DNA of 64,000 nt from Bradyrhizobium nivariense (GTDB taxonomy: Bacteria; Pseudomonadota; Alphaproteobacteria; Rhizobiales; Xanthobacteraceae): positions 1-64,000 of the forward strand of contig NZ_JARVWW010000037.1 in the NCBI RefSeq assembly GCF_029846715.1, written 5' to 3'. Below the pieces are notes generated by a model. That model did no database searches and was not told the DNA's origin. It was given only the letters and a program-made list of their open reading frames with translations. The translations under genes and the position numbers were made by a program. Of the stretch, positions 17,235-25,109 are shown in pieces. How positions within the stretch are numbered: the first letter of the stretch is position 1; each line of letters begins with the position of its first letter.

Positions 17235-18020
17235 CTAGGTCTCGAATGTCTGCGCGGCGTGCCAGGACAGGCCTTCCAGCGTCGTGGTGCGCGGCTTGTA
17301 TTCACAGCCGATCCAGCCGCGATAGCCGATCGCGTCGAGGTGGCGGAACAGGAAGGGATAGTTGATCTCGCCGGTGCCCGGCTCGTGACGGCCGGGATTG
17401 TCGGCGAGCTGGATGTGGGCGATCTTGGGGAGGTATTCCTGCATGGTACGGGCGAGGTCGCCCTCCATGATCTGCATGTGGTAGATGTCGTACTGGACGA
17501 ACAGATTGTTCGAGCGCACTTCGGAGATCAGCTGCACCGCCTGCTCGGTGCCGTTGAGAAAGAAGCCGGGGATGTCGAGCGTGTTGATCGGCTCGACCAG
17601 CAGCTTGATGTTCTCCCGCGCCAGCGTCGAGGCCGCAAAGCGCAAATTCCCGACCAGCGTCTCGTTGAGCTCGCGCGGATCGGCATCGACAGGCGCGATA
17701 CCGACGAGGCAGTTGAGCTGCTCGCAATCGAGCGCCTTGGCATAGTCGATGGCGCGAAACACGCCGTCACGGAATTCGGCGACACGATCCGGCAGGATCG
17801 CGATGCCGCGCTCGCCCGCCGCCCAGTTTCCGGCCGGCAGATTGTGCAGCACCTGCGTGAGCCCATGATCGTCGAGCTGCTCGCGCAGCAGCGCCTTGTC
17901 GAAATCGTAGGGAAAGAGATACTCGACCCCGGAAAATCCCGCCGCTTTGGCTGCGGCGAAGCGGTCCACGAACGGCATTTCGTTGAAGAGCATCGTGAGG
18001 TTGGCGGCGAATTTCGGCAT
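17235..18020 (-). CDS. hyi: hydroxypyruvate isomerase
   Basis: 261 aa xylose-isomerase-like TIM barrel. It starts MPKFAANLTMLFNEMPFVDRF, the usual Hyi N-terminus. Metal/acid residues of the family are visible in LLVEPINTLDIPGFF (Glu near 142), QYDIYHMQIMEGD (Asp/His) and WIGCEYKP (Glu near the C-terminus). It interconverts hydroxypyruvate and tartronate semialdehyde. Only 11 bases separate it from gcl, so the two are co-transcribed. Confidence 0.93.
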   Translation of the reverse strand: MPKFAANLTMLFNEMPFVDRFAAAKAAGFSGVEYLFPYDFDKALLREQLDDHGLTQVLHNLPAGNWAAGERGIAILPDRVAEFRDGVFRAIDYAKALDCEQLNCLVGIAPVDADPRELNETLVGNLRFAASTLARENIKLLVEPINTLDIPGFFLNGTEQAVQLISEVRSNNLFVQYDIYHMQIMEGDLARTMQEYLPKIAHIQLADNPGRHEPGTGEINYPFLFRHLDAIGYRGWIGCEYKPRTTTLEGLSWHAAQTFET

Positions 18021-18031
18021 GATTCTGTTCC

Positions 18032-19822
18032 CTATTCCGCCGGCTGCAGCACGCCGGGCCGCGCTGTCGCGACCTCATCGAGCGGCAGATCCAGCACCTC
18101 ATCGAACTCGACGATGTTGTCGATTTCCGTGCCCATCGCGATGTTGGTGACGCGCTCGAGAATGAACTCGACCACCACGGGCACGCGGTGCTTCGCCATC
18201 AGTTCACGCGCTGTGGCGAACGCAGCCTGCGAGTCCTTGGGGTCGGTGACGCGGATCGCCTTGCAGCCGAGGCCTTCGGCGACCGCGACGTGGTCGACGC
18301 CGTAGCCGCCGAGCTCGGGCGCGTTGATGTTCTCGAAGGAGAGCTGGACGTGATAGTCCATATCGAAGCCGCGCTGGGCCTGGCGGATCAGGCCGAGATA
18401 GGAATTGTTCACGACGACGTGGATGTAGGGCAGATTGAACTGCGCCCCGACCGCGAGCTCCTCGATCAGGAACTGGAAATCATAGTCGCCCGACAGCGCG
18501 ACGATATCGCGATCCGGACACGCCGCGCGCACGCCGAGCGTCGCGGGTAGCGTCCAGCCGAGCGGGCCCGCCTGCCCGGCATTGATCCAGTTGCGCGGCT
18601 TATAGACGCCCAAAAACTGCGCCCCGGCGATCTGCGACAGGCCAATCACGGTGACGTAAGTGGTGTCGCGGCCGAACGCCTTGTTCATTTCCTCGTAGAC
18701 GCGCTGCGGCTTGATCGGGACGTTGTCGAAGTGGCTCTTGCGCAGCATCGTCCGCTTGCGATCGCGGCAGGCTGCGGGCCACGCCTGGCGCTCGCGCAAC
18801 CTGCCTGACCGGCGCCACTCCCTGGCGACGGTGACGAAGAGTTCGAGCGCGGCCTTGGCGTCCGAGACGATGCCGAGATCGGGATTGAACACGCGTCCGA
18901 TCTGGGTCGGCTCGATGTCGACATGCACGAAGCTGCGGCCCTTGGTGTAGGTCTCGACCGAGCCGGTGTGGCGGTTGGCCCAGCGGTTGCCGATGCCGAG
19001 CACGAAATCGGATTCGAGCATCGTGGCATTGCCGTAGCGATGGCTGGTCTGAAGACCGACCATGCCGGCCATCAGCACGTGGTCGTCGGGGATGGCCCCC
19101 CACCCCATCAGCGTCGGCACGACCGGCACGTTGGCGATCTCGGCAAACTCAACCAGAAGGTCGGATGCATCGGCGTTGATCACGCCGCCGCCCGCGACGA
19201 TCAGCGGCCGCTCGGCCGCGTTGAGCATCTCCAGCGCCTTCTCGACCTGCTTGCGCGTCGCGGTGGGCTTGTAGACCGGCAGTGGCTCGTAGGTCTCGTC
19301 ATCGAACTCGATTTCGGCGAGCTGCACGTCGAGCGGCATGTCGATCAGCACCGGCCCCGGCCGGCCGGAGCGCATGACGTGAAATGCCTGGCTGAATACG
19401 CGCGGCACCAGCGCAGGCTCGCGTACGGTCACAGCCCATTTGGTCACGGGCTTTGCGATCGACTCGATGTCGACGGCCTGGAAATCTTCCTTGTAGAGCC
19501 GCGCCCGCGGTGCTTGCCCGGTGATGCAGAGGATCGGGATGGAATCGGCGATCGCCGAATAGAGCCCGGTGATCATGTCAGTGCCCGCCGGCCCCGAGGT
19601 TCCGATGCAGACGCCGATATTGCCGGCCTTGGCCCGTGTGTAGCCCTCGGCCATGTGCGAGGCACCCTCGACATGCCGCGCCAGGATATGGCGGATCGAG
19701 CCGCGCTTCTTCAGTGCCGAGTAAAGCGGATTGATCGCCGCCCCGGGAACGCCGAAGGCAGTCGAGATGCCTTCCTTCTCCAGAATTCGCACGGCAGCAT
19801 CGATGGCTCGCATCTTCGCCAT
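18032..19822 (-). CDS. gcl: glyoxylate carboligase (tartronate-semialdehyde synthase)
   Basis: 596 aa ThDP/FAD enzyme that condenses two glyoxylates to tartronate semialdehyde plus CO2. Diagnostic is Val51 in ILARHVEGASHMAEG: ordinary ThDP enzymes have the activating Glu there, and the Val is the known hallmark of Gcl. The PP-domain motif GDYDFQFLIEELAVG ... VNNSYLGLIRQAQ is complete. First gene of gcl-hyi-glxR. In an oxalate-using organism it is the assimilatory branch from glyoxylate to 3-carbon units. Dyads at 19902-19938 lie in its promoter region. Confidence 0.96.
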   Translation of the reverse strand: MAKMRAIDAAVRILEKEGISTAFGVPGAAINPLYSALKKRGSIRHILARHVEGASHMAEGYTRAKAGNIGVCIGTSGPAGTDMITGLYSAIADSIPILCITGQAPRARLYKEDFQAVDIESIAKPVTKWAVTVREPALVPRVFSQAFHVMRSGRPGPVLIDMPLDVQLAEIEFDDETYEPLPVYKPTATRKQVEKALEMLNAAERPLIVAGGGVINADASDLLVEFAEIANVPVVPTLMGWGAIPDDHVLMAGMVGLQTSHRYGNATMLESDFVLGIGNRWANRHTGSVETYTKGRSFVHVDIEPTQIGRVFNPDLGIVSDAKAALELFVTVAREWRRSGRLRERQAWPAACRDRKRTMLRKSHFDNVPIKPQRVYEEMNKAFGRDTTYVTVIGLSQIAGAQFLGVYKPRNWINAGQAGPLGWTLPATLGVRAACPDRDIVALSGDYDFQFLIEELAVGAQFNLPYIHVVVNNSYLGLIRQAQRGFDMDYHVQLSFENINAPELGGYGVDHVAVAEGLGCKAIRVTDPKDSQAAFATARELMAKHRVPVVVEFILERVTNIAMGTEIDNIVEFDEVLDLPLDEVATARPGVLQPAE

Positions 19823-19901
19823 ATCGGACCTCGCTCAGTTGCATTGGCTCGAGCGAGATCATCGGGCGCGCGGGATACGATCTCAACGAGATCGATTTTA
19901 T

Positions 19902-19938
19902 TTTCCACGCTGTGGAAGCAGTTGGAGAAAACTTCCAA
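19902..19938. promoter_or_regulatory. paired dyads upstream of gcl, possible IclR-type operator
   Basis: TTTCCAC-GCT-GTGGAAG (19902-19918) is a perfect 7-bp inverted repeat, and a second dyad TTGGA-N7-TCCAA lies at 19922-19938. TTCCAC/GTGGAA-type arms resemble operators of IclR-family proteins, which control gcl in enterobacteria (AllR), and an IclR gene is encoded 4.2 kb away (24111-24950). Assignment of regulator is inference. Confidence 0.4.
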
Positions 19939-20067
19939 AAATCAGAGGGTTGATGGGATCATTTCTTGAAAACCGGCGACCATCGAAAATACCGCTGCTT
20001 GGTTGGGAAAAGTAAGTTTGCGCTGCAAAGATACATGCTAGAGTTGCATCGCGTATGGAAGGCAGGA

Positions 20068-21273
20068 ATGTACTGGTTTGGAAGTGATTGGGCGGTCGGT
20101 TCATCTGCGGACCAGGGGTGGCGCCAGCTTTGCCAGAAGGCAGCCCAGATCCGGCAAGCGGCCTTCATTCTATCCGCAAGTTTGATCATCCTCGGCTGGG
20201 CCGGTGATCCCACCTACGCACAGGATCAGCAGTCTCGTCAGATCGTATCGGCTTGTCGTAGCGATACGCCACCTCTCGCATCCGGCAAGATGCCGGAAGT
20301 GCCACCCAAGAGCAGAGAAGCGACGCTTCTTGTCAGGTCTTCAGCCTCTTTTCTATTTGCGGGAGCCTATGAGAAGGTCGTTGAGCGGCTGAACCAAGCT
20401 GCGGAACTCGATCCGGACAATGCTCGACTTTACACCTCAAGAGGGCTCGCTCGTCTGAGAAACCGACAGGTCGACAAGGCGCTGGATGACTACAACCACT
20501 CGATCTCCCTCGATCCCGGCTCCTCGCTCGCCTTCCTCGGCCGTGCTGAGGTCTATCTCAGGCTGCTCGACCATGACCGTGCGATCGAAGATCTAAACGA
20601 GGCCATCAAGCTATTCCCCGGAAACACGCGGGCCTACCTGTACCGTGCTGGAGTCTACGCGACCAAGCGTGAGTACGGCCGAGCCGTCGAAGATCTCGAC
20701 CAGATCATCAAACTCGATCCGCTTTGCCCGATCGGGTACCACGCCAGGGGCCACATTTTCGAGCTCAAGGCAGATCGCAACCGTGCCAACGCTGACTACG
20801 ATCGCGCGATTCAGCTCGATCCCAATCCGGGGAATGCGACTGCCCTTTTGCGCCGGGCTCGCTCATATGAAGCCAAGCGCGACCTCCCGCGTGCCATGAG
20901 CGACCTCGAACAGGCGCTGAAACTCGAGCCCCGCAATATCTTTGTCTTGAACAATCGCTGTTTCTTCAAGGCGGTTTCCGGCGACGCGGACGGCGCGATC
21001 GCTGATTGCAACGAAGCTTTAAAGCTACGGCCGGATGAAGCGAGCTTTTACGATTCGCGTGGCTTCGCCTATTTCAGGAAGGGCTCACTCGATAGTTCCA
21101 TTGAGGATTACGACGCGGCGCTTCGCATCGATGACAAGAAGGCCATCTCGTTCTACAGCCGCGCGATGGTCAAGCGACAAAAGGGAGACATTGTTGGCAG
21201 TCAGGCCGACATCTCCGCCGCCCTGGCAATCCAGCCAAATATCGCCGACGAAGTCGCGCTCTTGATGAGGTGA
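20068..21273 (+). CDS. exported/anchored tetratricopeptide-repeat protein
   Basis: 401 aa from the ATG at 20068, chosen because GGAAGG lies 5 bases upstream; in-frame starts at 19966 (TTG) and 20035 lack a ribosome site. A hydrophobic segment (FILSASLIILGWAG, about residues 31-45) precedes an Ala-Gln signal-peptidase-like site. About eight 34-residue TPR units follow (e.g. ARLYTSRGLARLRNRQVDKA; NTRAYLYRAGVYATKREYGR), filling residues ~95-395. TPR proteins are scaffolds; no catalytic domain is visible. Monocistronic. Confidence 0.85.
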   Translation: MYWFGSDWAVGSSADQGWRQLCQKAAQIRQAAFILSASLIILGWAGDPTYAQDQQSRQIVSACRSDTPPLASGKMPEVPPKSREATLLVRSSASFLFAGAYEKVVERLNQAAELDPDNARLYTSRGLARLRNRQVDKALDDYNHSISLDPGSSLAFLGRAEVYLRLLDHDRAIEDLNEAIKLFPGNTRAYLYRAGVYATKREYGRAVEDLDQIIKLDPLCPIGYHARGHIFELKADRNRANADYDRAIQLDPNPGNATALLRRARSYEAKRDLPRAMSDLEQALKLEPRNIFVLNNRCFFKAVSGDADGAIADCNEALKLRPDEASFYDSRGFAYFRKGSLDSSIEDYDAALRIDDKKAISFYSRAMVKRQKGDIVGSQADISAALAIQPNIADEVALLMR

Positions 21274-21313
21274 CGTTCCGGACCGGCGCCTCCTCACCGG
21301 ATGCTACACACGC

Positions 21314-23116
21314 TCACTCAAACAGCGGCGCCAGCTGCATCTGCGGCACCAGCACGAGGCCCTTGTCGGTGATGCGAATTTCCGGAATGACCGATAGCGG
21401 AATCAAATTGAAGCCCATGTAGGGGATGGTGCAGCCGGCTTCCGCCCATTCCTTCTTCAAGACCTTGACCTCCTCGGCCACCTCCGTGACGCGCTTGTCC
21501 GAAAGCAGCCCTGCGATCGGCAGCGGCACCAGCGCCCTCACCTTGCCGTCGGCGACGACACAAACGGCGCCCTGGTGCTCCTCGATGGCCGAAATTGCCA
21601 CCTGCATGTCGGCCTCGTTGGTTCCGGCAACGATGATATTGTGGCTGTCGTGCCCGACGCTGGAGGCCACCGCGCCGCGCTTCAGGCCAAAATGGTTCAG
21701 CAGCCCATAGGCGACGTTGCCGGCGGATTTACCATGGCGCTCGACCACCGTGACGAAGCACAGGCCATAGCGCGCAAACAGCGCTGGCCAGTCTTTTGCG
21801 GGCTCGATCGCGATCTTCTCGTGGATCAGCGTGATGCCGGGCAGCGCAGTCTTGATCGCGTTGACGGTGCAGGCCTTCGCCGGCAATTCCGGCGTCAGCC
21901 TGAGTTTCTTCGGCAGCTTCACGGTCGCATAGGCCGCCTTCGGGTATTGATAGCGCTGCGACAGCGCCTGATCGAGCTGCGGCGTGATCTTGCGGTTCTC
22001 GACCACGAGCTCGCCGCCATACCAGGTGCATTGCGGCTTCAGATTGTCGTCCATCAGCACCAGATCGGCGCGGCGCCCGCCGCCGAGGCCGCCGATATCG
22101 CCATCCATGCCGAAGCGCGTCGCGCCATGCAGCGAGCCCATCGACCAGGCCTGCTCGGGCGACATTCCCGCCTTTACCGCCTCCCGCACCACCCAGTCGA
22201 GGCCGAACAGCAGCAGATCATCGGCGTCGCGGTCATCGGTGCACACGGCCGTGCGCTTGTGCGAGGCGCCGAGCTCGGTGATGGTGCGGATCGCCTGCGG
22301 CAGCGAGTGCCATGGCGTGGTCGGCGGCCCGCCGCGCAGGAACACCCAGACGCCGGCATCGAGCAAATCGTCGGCGATGTCGCGGTCGATCGCCTCATGG
22401 GTGTCGGTGACGCCGGACGCCGCATAGGCTGCAACGAACTCGCGGCCGTAGACATGGCCGGACACCGGCCGCCCGCGCCTCAGGGCGGCGGCGAGGATGG
22501 CGTGGCTTCGCTCATCGCCCATGGCGACAGGCACAAAATCCATCTTCTCGCCGAGCGCGACAGCTTCCGGCCAACGGTCGAACAGGCCGGCAATCTTGTC
22601 CGGCGTGAGGTCGCCGCCCGCAGTCTCCAGTTCCGCCGAGGTCGCCGGCACCGTGCTCGGCACCGTCAGGAAAATCGAGAGCGGCGCCTCGCGCGCGTCC
22701 TCCAGCATGGCCTCGACGCCTGCGACGTCCATCACGTTGCCGATCTCGTGGCTGTCGCAGAAGATCGTGGTGGTGCCGTTGAGCAGTGCCGCCTCGGCAT
22801 AGGCGCAGGCCGTCACCATCGAGGATTCGATGTGGATGTGCGGGTCGACCAGCCCCGGCGCGATGATGCCGCCGGCCGCGTCAAAAACCGCAACATCGCT
22901 CCACACCTTCTTGGCCGCGCCGGCCGGCTTCACCGCAGCGATCCGCCCGCCAGTGATCCAGACTTCGCGGTTCGCGTGGATGCGCTCGGAATAGGTCGAG
23001 AGCACCCGCGCGCCGGTGACGACGAGATCGGGCGCGACACGCGCAGAGGCCACATCGGCGAGACGCCGGGTCATCGAATGCAGCGGTGCGACGGCGAAGC
23101 GGGTAAGTCTGGTCAT
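21314..23116 (-). CDS. ade: adenine deaminase
   Basis: 600 aa amidohydrolase-superfamily enzyme converting adenine to hypoxanthine and NH3. The N-terminal metal motif VDPHIHIESSM, the FCDSHEIGNVMD loop (about residue 133) and the C-terminal adenine deaminase domain (VASSVGHDSHNIIVAGTN, about residues 487-504) match bacterial Ade, which is usually 540-600 aa. Binuclear Mn/Fe ligands appear intact. It stands alone, convergent with the TPR gene. Confidence 0.93.
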   Translation of the reverse strand: MTRLTRFAVAPLHSMTRRLADVASARVAPDLVVTGARVLSTYSERIHANREVWITGGRIAAVKPAGAAKKVWSDVAVFDAAGGIIAPGLVDPHIHIESSMVTACAYAEAALLNGTTTIFCDSHEIGNVMDVAGVEAMLEDAREAPLSIFLTVPSTVPATSAELETAGGDLTPDKIAGLFDRWPEAVALGEKMDFVPVAMGDERSHAILAAALRRGRPVSGHVYGREFVAAYAASGVTDTHEAIDRDIADDLLDAGVWVFLRGGPPTTPWHSLPQAIRTITELGASHKRTAVCTDDRDADDLLLFGLDWVVREAVKAGMSPEQAWSMGSLHGATRFGMDGDIGGLGGGRRADLVLMDDNLKPQCTWYGGELVVENRKITPQLDQALSQRYQYPKAAYATVKLPKKLRLTPELPAKACTVNAIKTALPGITLIHEKIAIEPAKDWPALFARYGLCFVTVVERHGKSAGNVAYGLLNHFGLKRGAVASSVGHDSHNIIVAGTNEADMQVAISAIEEHQGAVCVVADGKVRALVPLPIAGLLSDKRVTEVAEEVKVLKKEWAEAGCTIPYMGFNLIPLSVIPEIRITDKGLVLVPQMQLAPLFE

Positions 23117-23201
23117 CAGGACCCTCGCGTGGCGTTATGGCCCTGCGATGGTTACGCCCTGAGCCGGACCGGGCAAGCTCAAATATAACGGCACGCCCTG
23201 C

Positions 23202-24002
23202 TCACGCCTTAGGCGGCGAATTGCCTGCCGCCCCTGACCTTGCAGGTCTGCGCGAGTTCCGTCTTCTCGGGGCTGGTTCGGCGGCGGGCTTGACCCGAAT
23301 CCGCATCGACCTCCCCTTCGACTCGTCGATCTCGAAGGAATTCGTCTTCCGCACGAGGTCACTCAGCTTGCGGAAGCCGAACGTCCTCGGATCGAAATCG
23401 GACGCCAGGTTGGCGAGCTGACGGCCGACTTCCCCGAGCGTCACCCAGCCGTCTTCGCTCTCCATCTGGGTGATCACCTTCTTGACGATGGGGGTCGCGG
23501 CATCGAGCGGCTGAAGCGACGTCGATCTCGAGGCGGCGTCCAGGGTGTTCGCCGGGGCGGCAAGCAGGTTCTCCGTGTAGACGAACCTTCGGCAGGCCTG
23601 CCGGAAGCTCTCCGGCGTCTTCTGCTCGCCGAAGCCAAAGACATCGATGCCCTGCTCCCGGATCCGGGCGGCGAGACGGGTAAAATCGCTGTCCGACGAC
23701 ACCAGGCAAAAGCCGTCGAACCGGCCGCTGTGAAGCAGGTCCATCGCGTCGATGACCAGCGTGATGTCGGACGCATTCTTTCCGGTCGTATAGGCGAACT
23801 GCTGCTGCGGGATGATGGCATGTTTCGAGAGGATGTCGGCCCAGCCCCTGGACCTGGCATTGGAGAAGTCGCCGTAGATGCGCCGGACGCTGGCCTCCCC
23901 GATCTTGGCAATCTCCTCGAACAGTCCATCCGCGATCTTTGCCGAAGCATTGTCGGCATCGATCAGGACAGCGAGACGGGGCGAACGGAGCTCTGACGGC
24001 AT
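23202..24002 (-). CDS. NYN-domain (LabA/DUF88) putative RNase with C-terminal OST-HTH/LOTUS domain
   Basis: 266 aa from MPSELRSPRLAVLID. The NYN (PIN-like) nuclease fold carries its acidic residues in AVLIDADNAS, NASDITLVIDAMDLL and SSDSDFTRLAARI (residues ~10-125). Residues ~175-245 (KKVITQMESEDGWVTLGEVG ... FGFRKLSDLVRKTNSFEID) form an OST-HTH/LOTUS module that binds RNA or G-quadruplexes in other systems. A basic Arg-rich tail follows. Such proteins are thought to process or silence RNA. The longer frame upstream is not used. Confidence 0.88.
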   Translation of the reverse strand: MPSELRSPRLAVLIDADNASAKIADGLFEEIAKIGEASVRRIYGDFSNARSRGWADILSKHAIIPQQQFAYTTGKNASDITLVIDAMDLLHSGRFDGFCLVSSDSDFTRLAARIREQGIDVFGFGEQKTPESFRQACRRFVYTENLLAAPANTLDAASRSTSLQPLDAATPIVKKVITQMESEDGWVTLGEVGRQLANLASDFDPRTFGFRKLSDLVRKTNSFEIDESKGRSMRIRVKPAAEPAPRRRNSRRPARSGAAGNSPPKA

Positions 24003-24110
24003 GACATTCCCCAAAAGGACGCGACAACGGTGGACGGATATACCGATGTCGGGGCTCTTGCCGCCAGAGCTGATTTCTTCCACCGGGTGGCGGTGGAGCG
24101 CCAACCTGGC

Positions 24111-24950
24111 TCAACCCGGCTTTGCCGCCGGCATCACGCCGCCAAGTGCTGCCGTCAGTTCCGCCGCGACGTCCCGCACGACGCCCCCGATCTCCGGCAG
24201 CCGCGCGTCGGTGACCCGGCTGGTCAAGCCGGACACCGAGATCGCGGCGAGCGGTTCGGCGAGCGCGTTGTAGACGACGGCGGCGACGCAGCGCAGGCCC
24301 ATTTCCGCTTCTTCGTCGTCCACCGCAAAACCCTGCTTCCGGATCAAATTGAGCTCCCGGAACAGATCGCTCGCCCGCACAATGGACTTTTCCGTCAGCC
24401 GCGGCATGCCGTGATGGCGGATGATCGCGCCGACGTCCTCGTCCGAATAGGTCGCAAGCACCGCCTTGCCGACACCCGACGTCACCATGGGAACGCGGCC
24501 ACCGACCTTGGTCAGCGAGCGCATGATCTCGCGGCTTTCCATGCGCGTGAGCACGATGATGAACTCGTCGTCGACGACGGCAAGGTTGGCGGTTTCGCGC
24601 GTGAGATCGCGCAGCTTGCGGAGATAGGGGATCGCCTGCGCGGTGAAGTTCCGCCGTCGTGCGAAGCTTGCGCCCACGGTAAAGCTGCGCACGCCGACAT
24701 GCCATTTGGATTCGGCGCGGTCGAACTGCACGAAGCGGCGGCTTTCCAGCGTCGCCAGCAGCCGATGCACGGTGGAGGCGGACAGGCCGGTGCGGACGGC
24801 GAGGTCGCTGAGGCGATAGCCTTCGTCATCCTCGGCCAGCGTCTCGAGGATCGACAGCGCGCGGTCGACCGACTGCACGCCGCCGTCGCGGTCGGCCTCC
24901 ACAGGCGACCGAGTTTCGAGCGATTTACGCCGGATCACGTTCTTGCCCAT
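24111..24950 (-). CDS. IclR-family transcriptional regulator
   Basis: 279 aa. The winged HTH covers about residues 25-90 (VDRALSILETLAEDDEGYRL then TGLSASTVHRLLATLESR), followed by the IclR effector domain (residues ~100-270) with MPRLTEKSI and GLRCVAAVVYNALAEPLAAISVSG. A 20-residue extension precedes the HTH. It reads away from the ACS-like ligase and lies between it and the NYN gene. Its effector is unknown; glyoxylate-pathway control of gcl is possible because IclR proteins do this elsewhere. Confidence 0.9.
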   Translation of the reverse strand: MGKNVIRRKSLETRSPVEADRDGGVQSVDRALSILETLAEDDEGYRLSDLAVRTGLSASTVHRLLATLESRRFVQFDRAESKWHVGVRSFTVGASFARRRNFTAQAIPYLRKLRDLTRETANLAVVDDEFIIVLTRMESREIMRSLTKVGGRVPMVTSGVGKAVLATYSDEDVGAIIRHHGMPRLTEKSIVRASDLFRELNLIRKQGFAVDDEEAEMGLRCVAAVVYNALAEPLAAISVSGLTSRVTDARLPEIGGVVRDVAAELTAALGGVMPAAKPG

Positions 24951-24990
24951 CGCGACCTGACTGTTCTCACCCCTCCCCGCATCCGTCCGG

Positions 24991-25080
24991 CCAAGGCCTC
25001 CTTTGCCAAGGCTTCCTTTGACAAGGCTTCCTTTGACAAGGCTTCCCTTGACAAGGCTTCCCTTGACAAGGCTTCGGCGG
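24991..25080. repeat. six tandem 15-bp repeats in an intergenic hairpin element
   Basis: Units of 15 bases, consensus ACAAGGCTTCCTTTG, start at 24991, 25006, 25021, 25036, 25051 and 25066; the outer units are degenerate and the inner ones differ by a single T/C. They sit between complementary CACCCCTCCCCGC (about 24969) and GCGGGGAGAGGTG (about 25087), i.e. inside the loop of an inverted repeat, between the IclR gene and the ligase gene. Confidence 0.9.
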
Positions 25081-25109
25081 ACACACGCGGGGAGAGGTGA
25101 AGTAGCGGC

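Noticed and set aside
24991..25080. Tandem repeats considered as a CRISPR array
   Set aside because: The 15-bp units are directly adjacent with no spacers and no cas genes are near.
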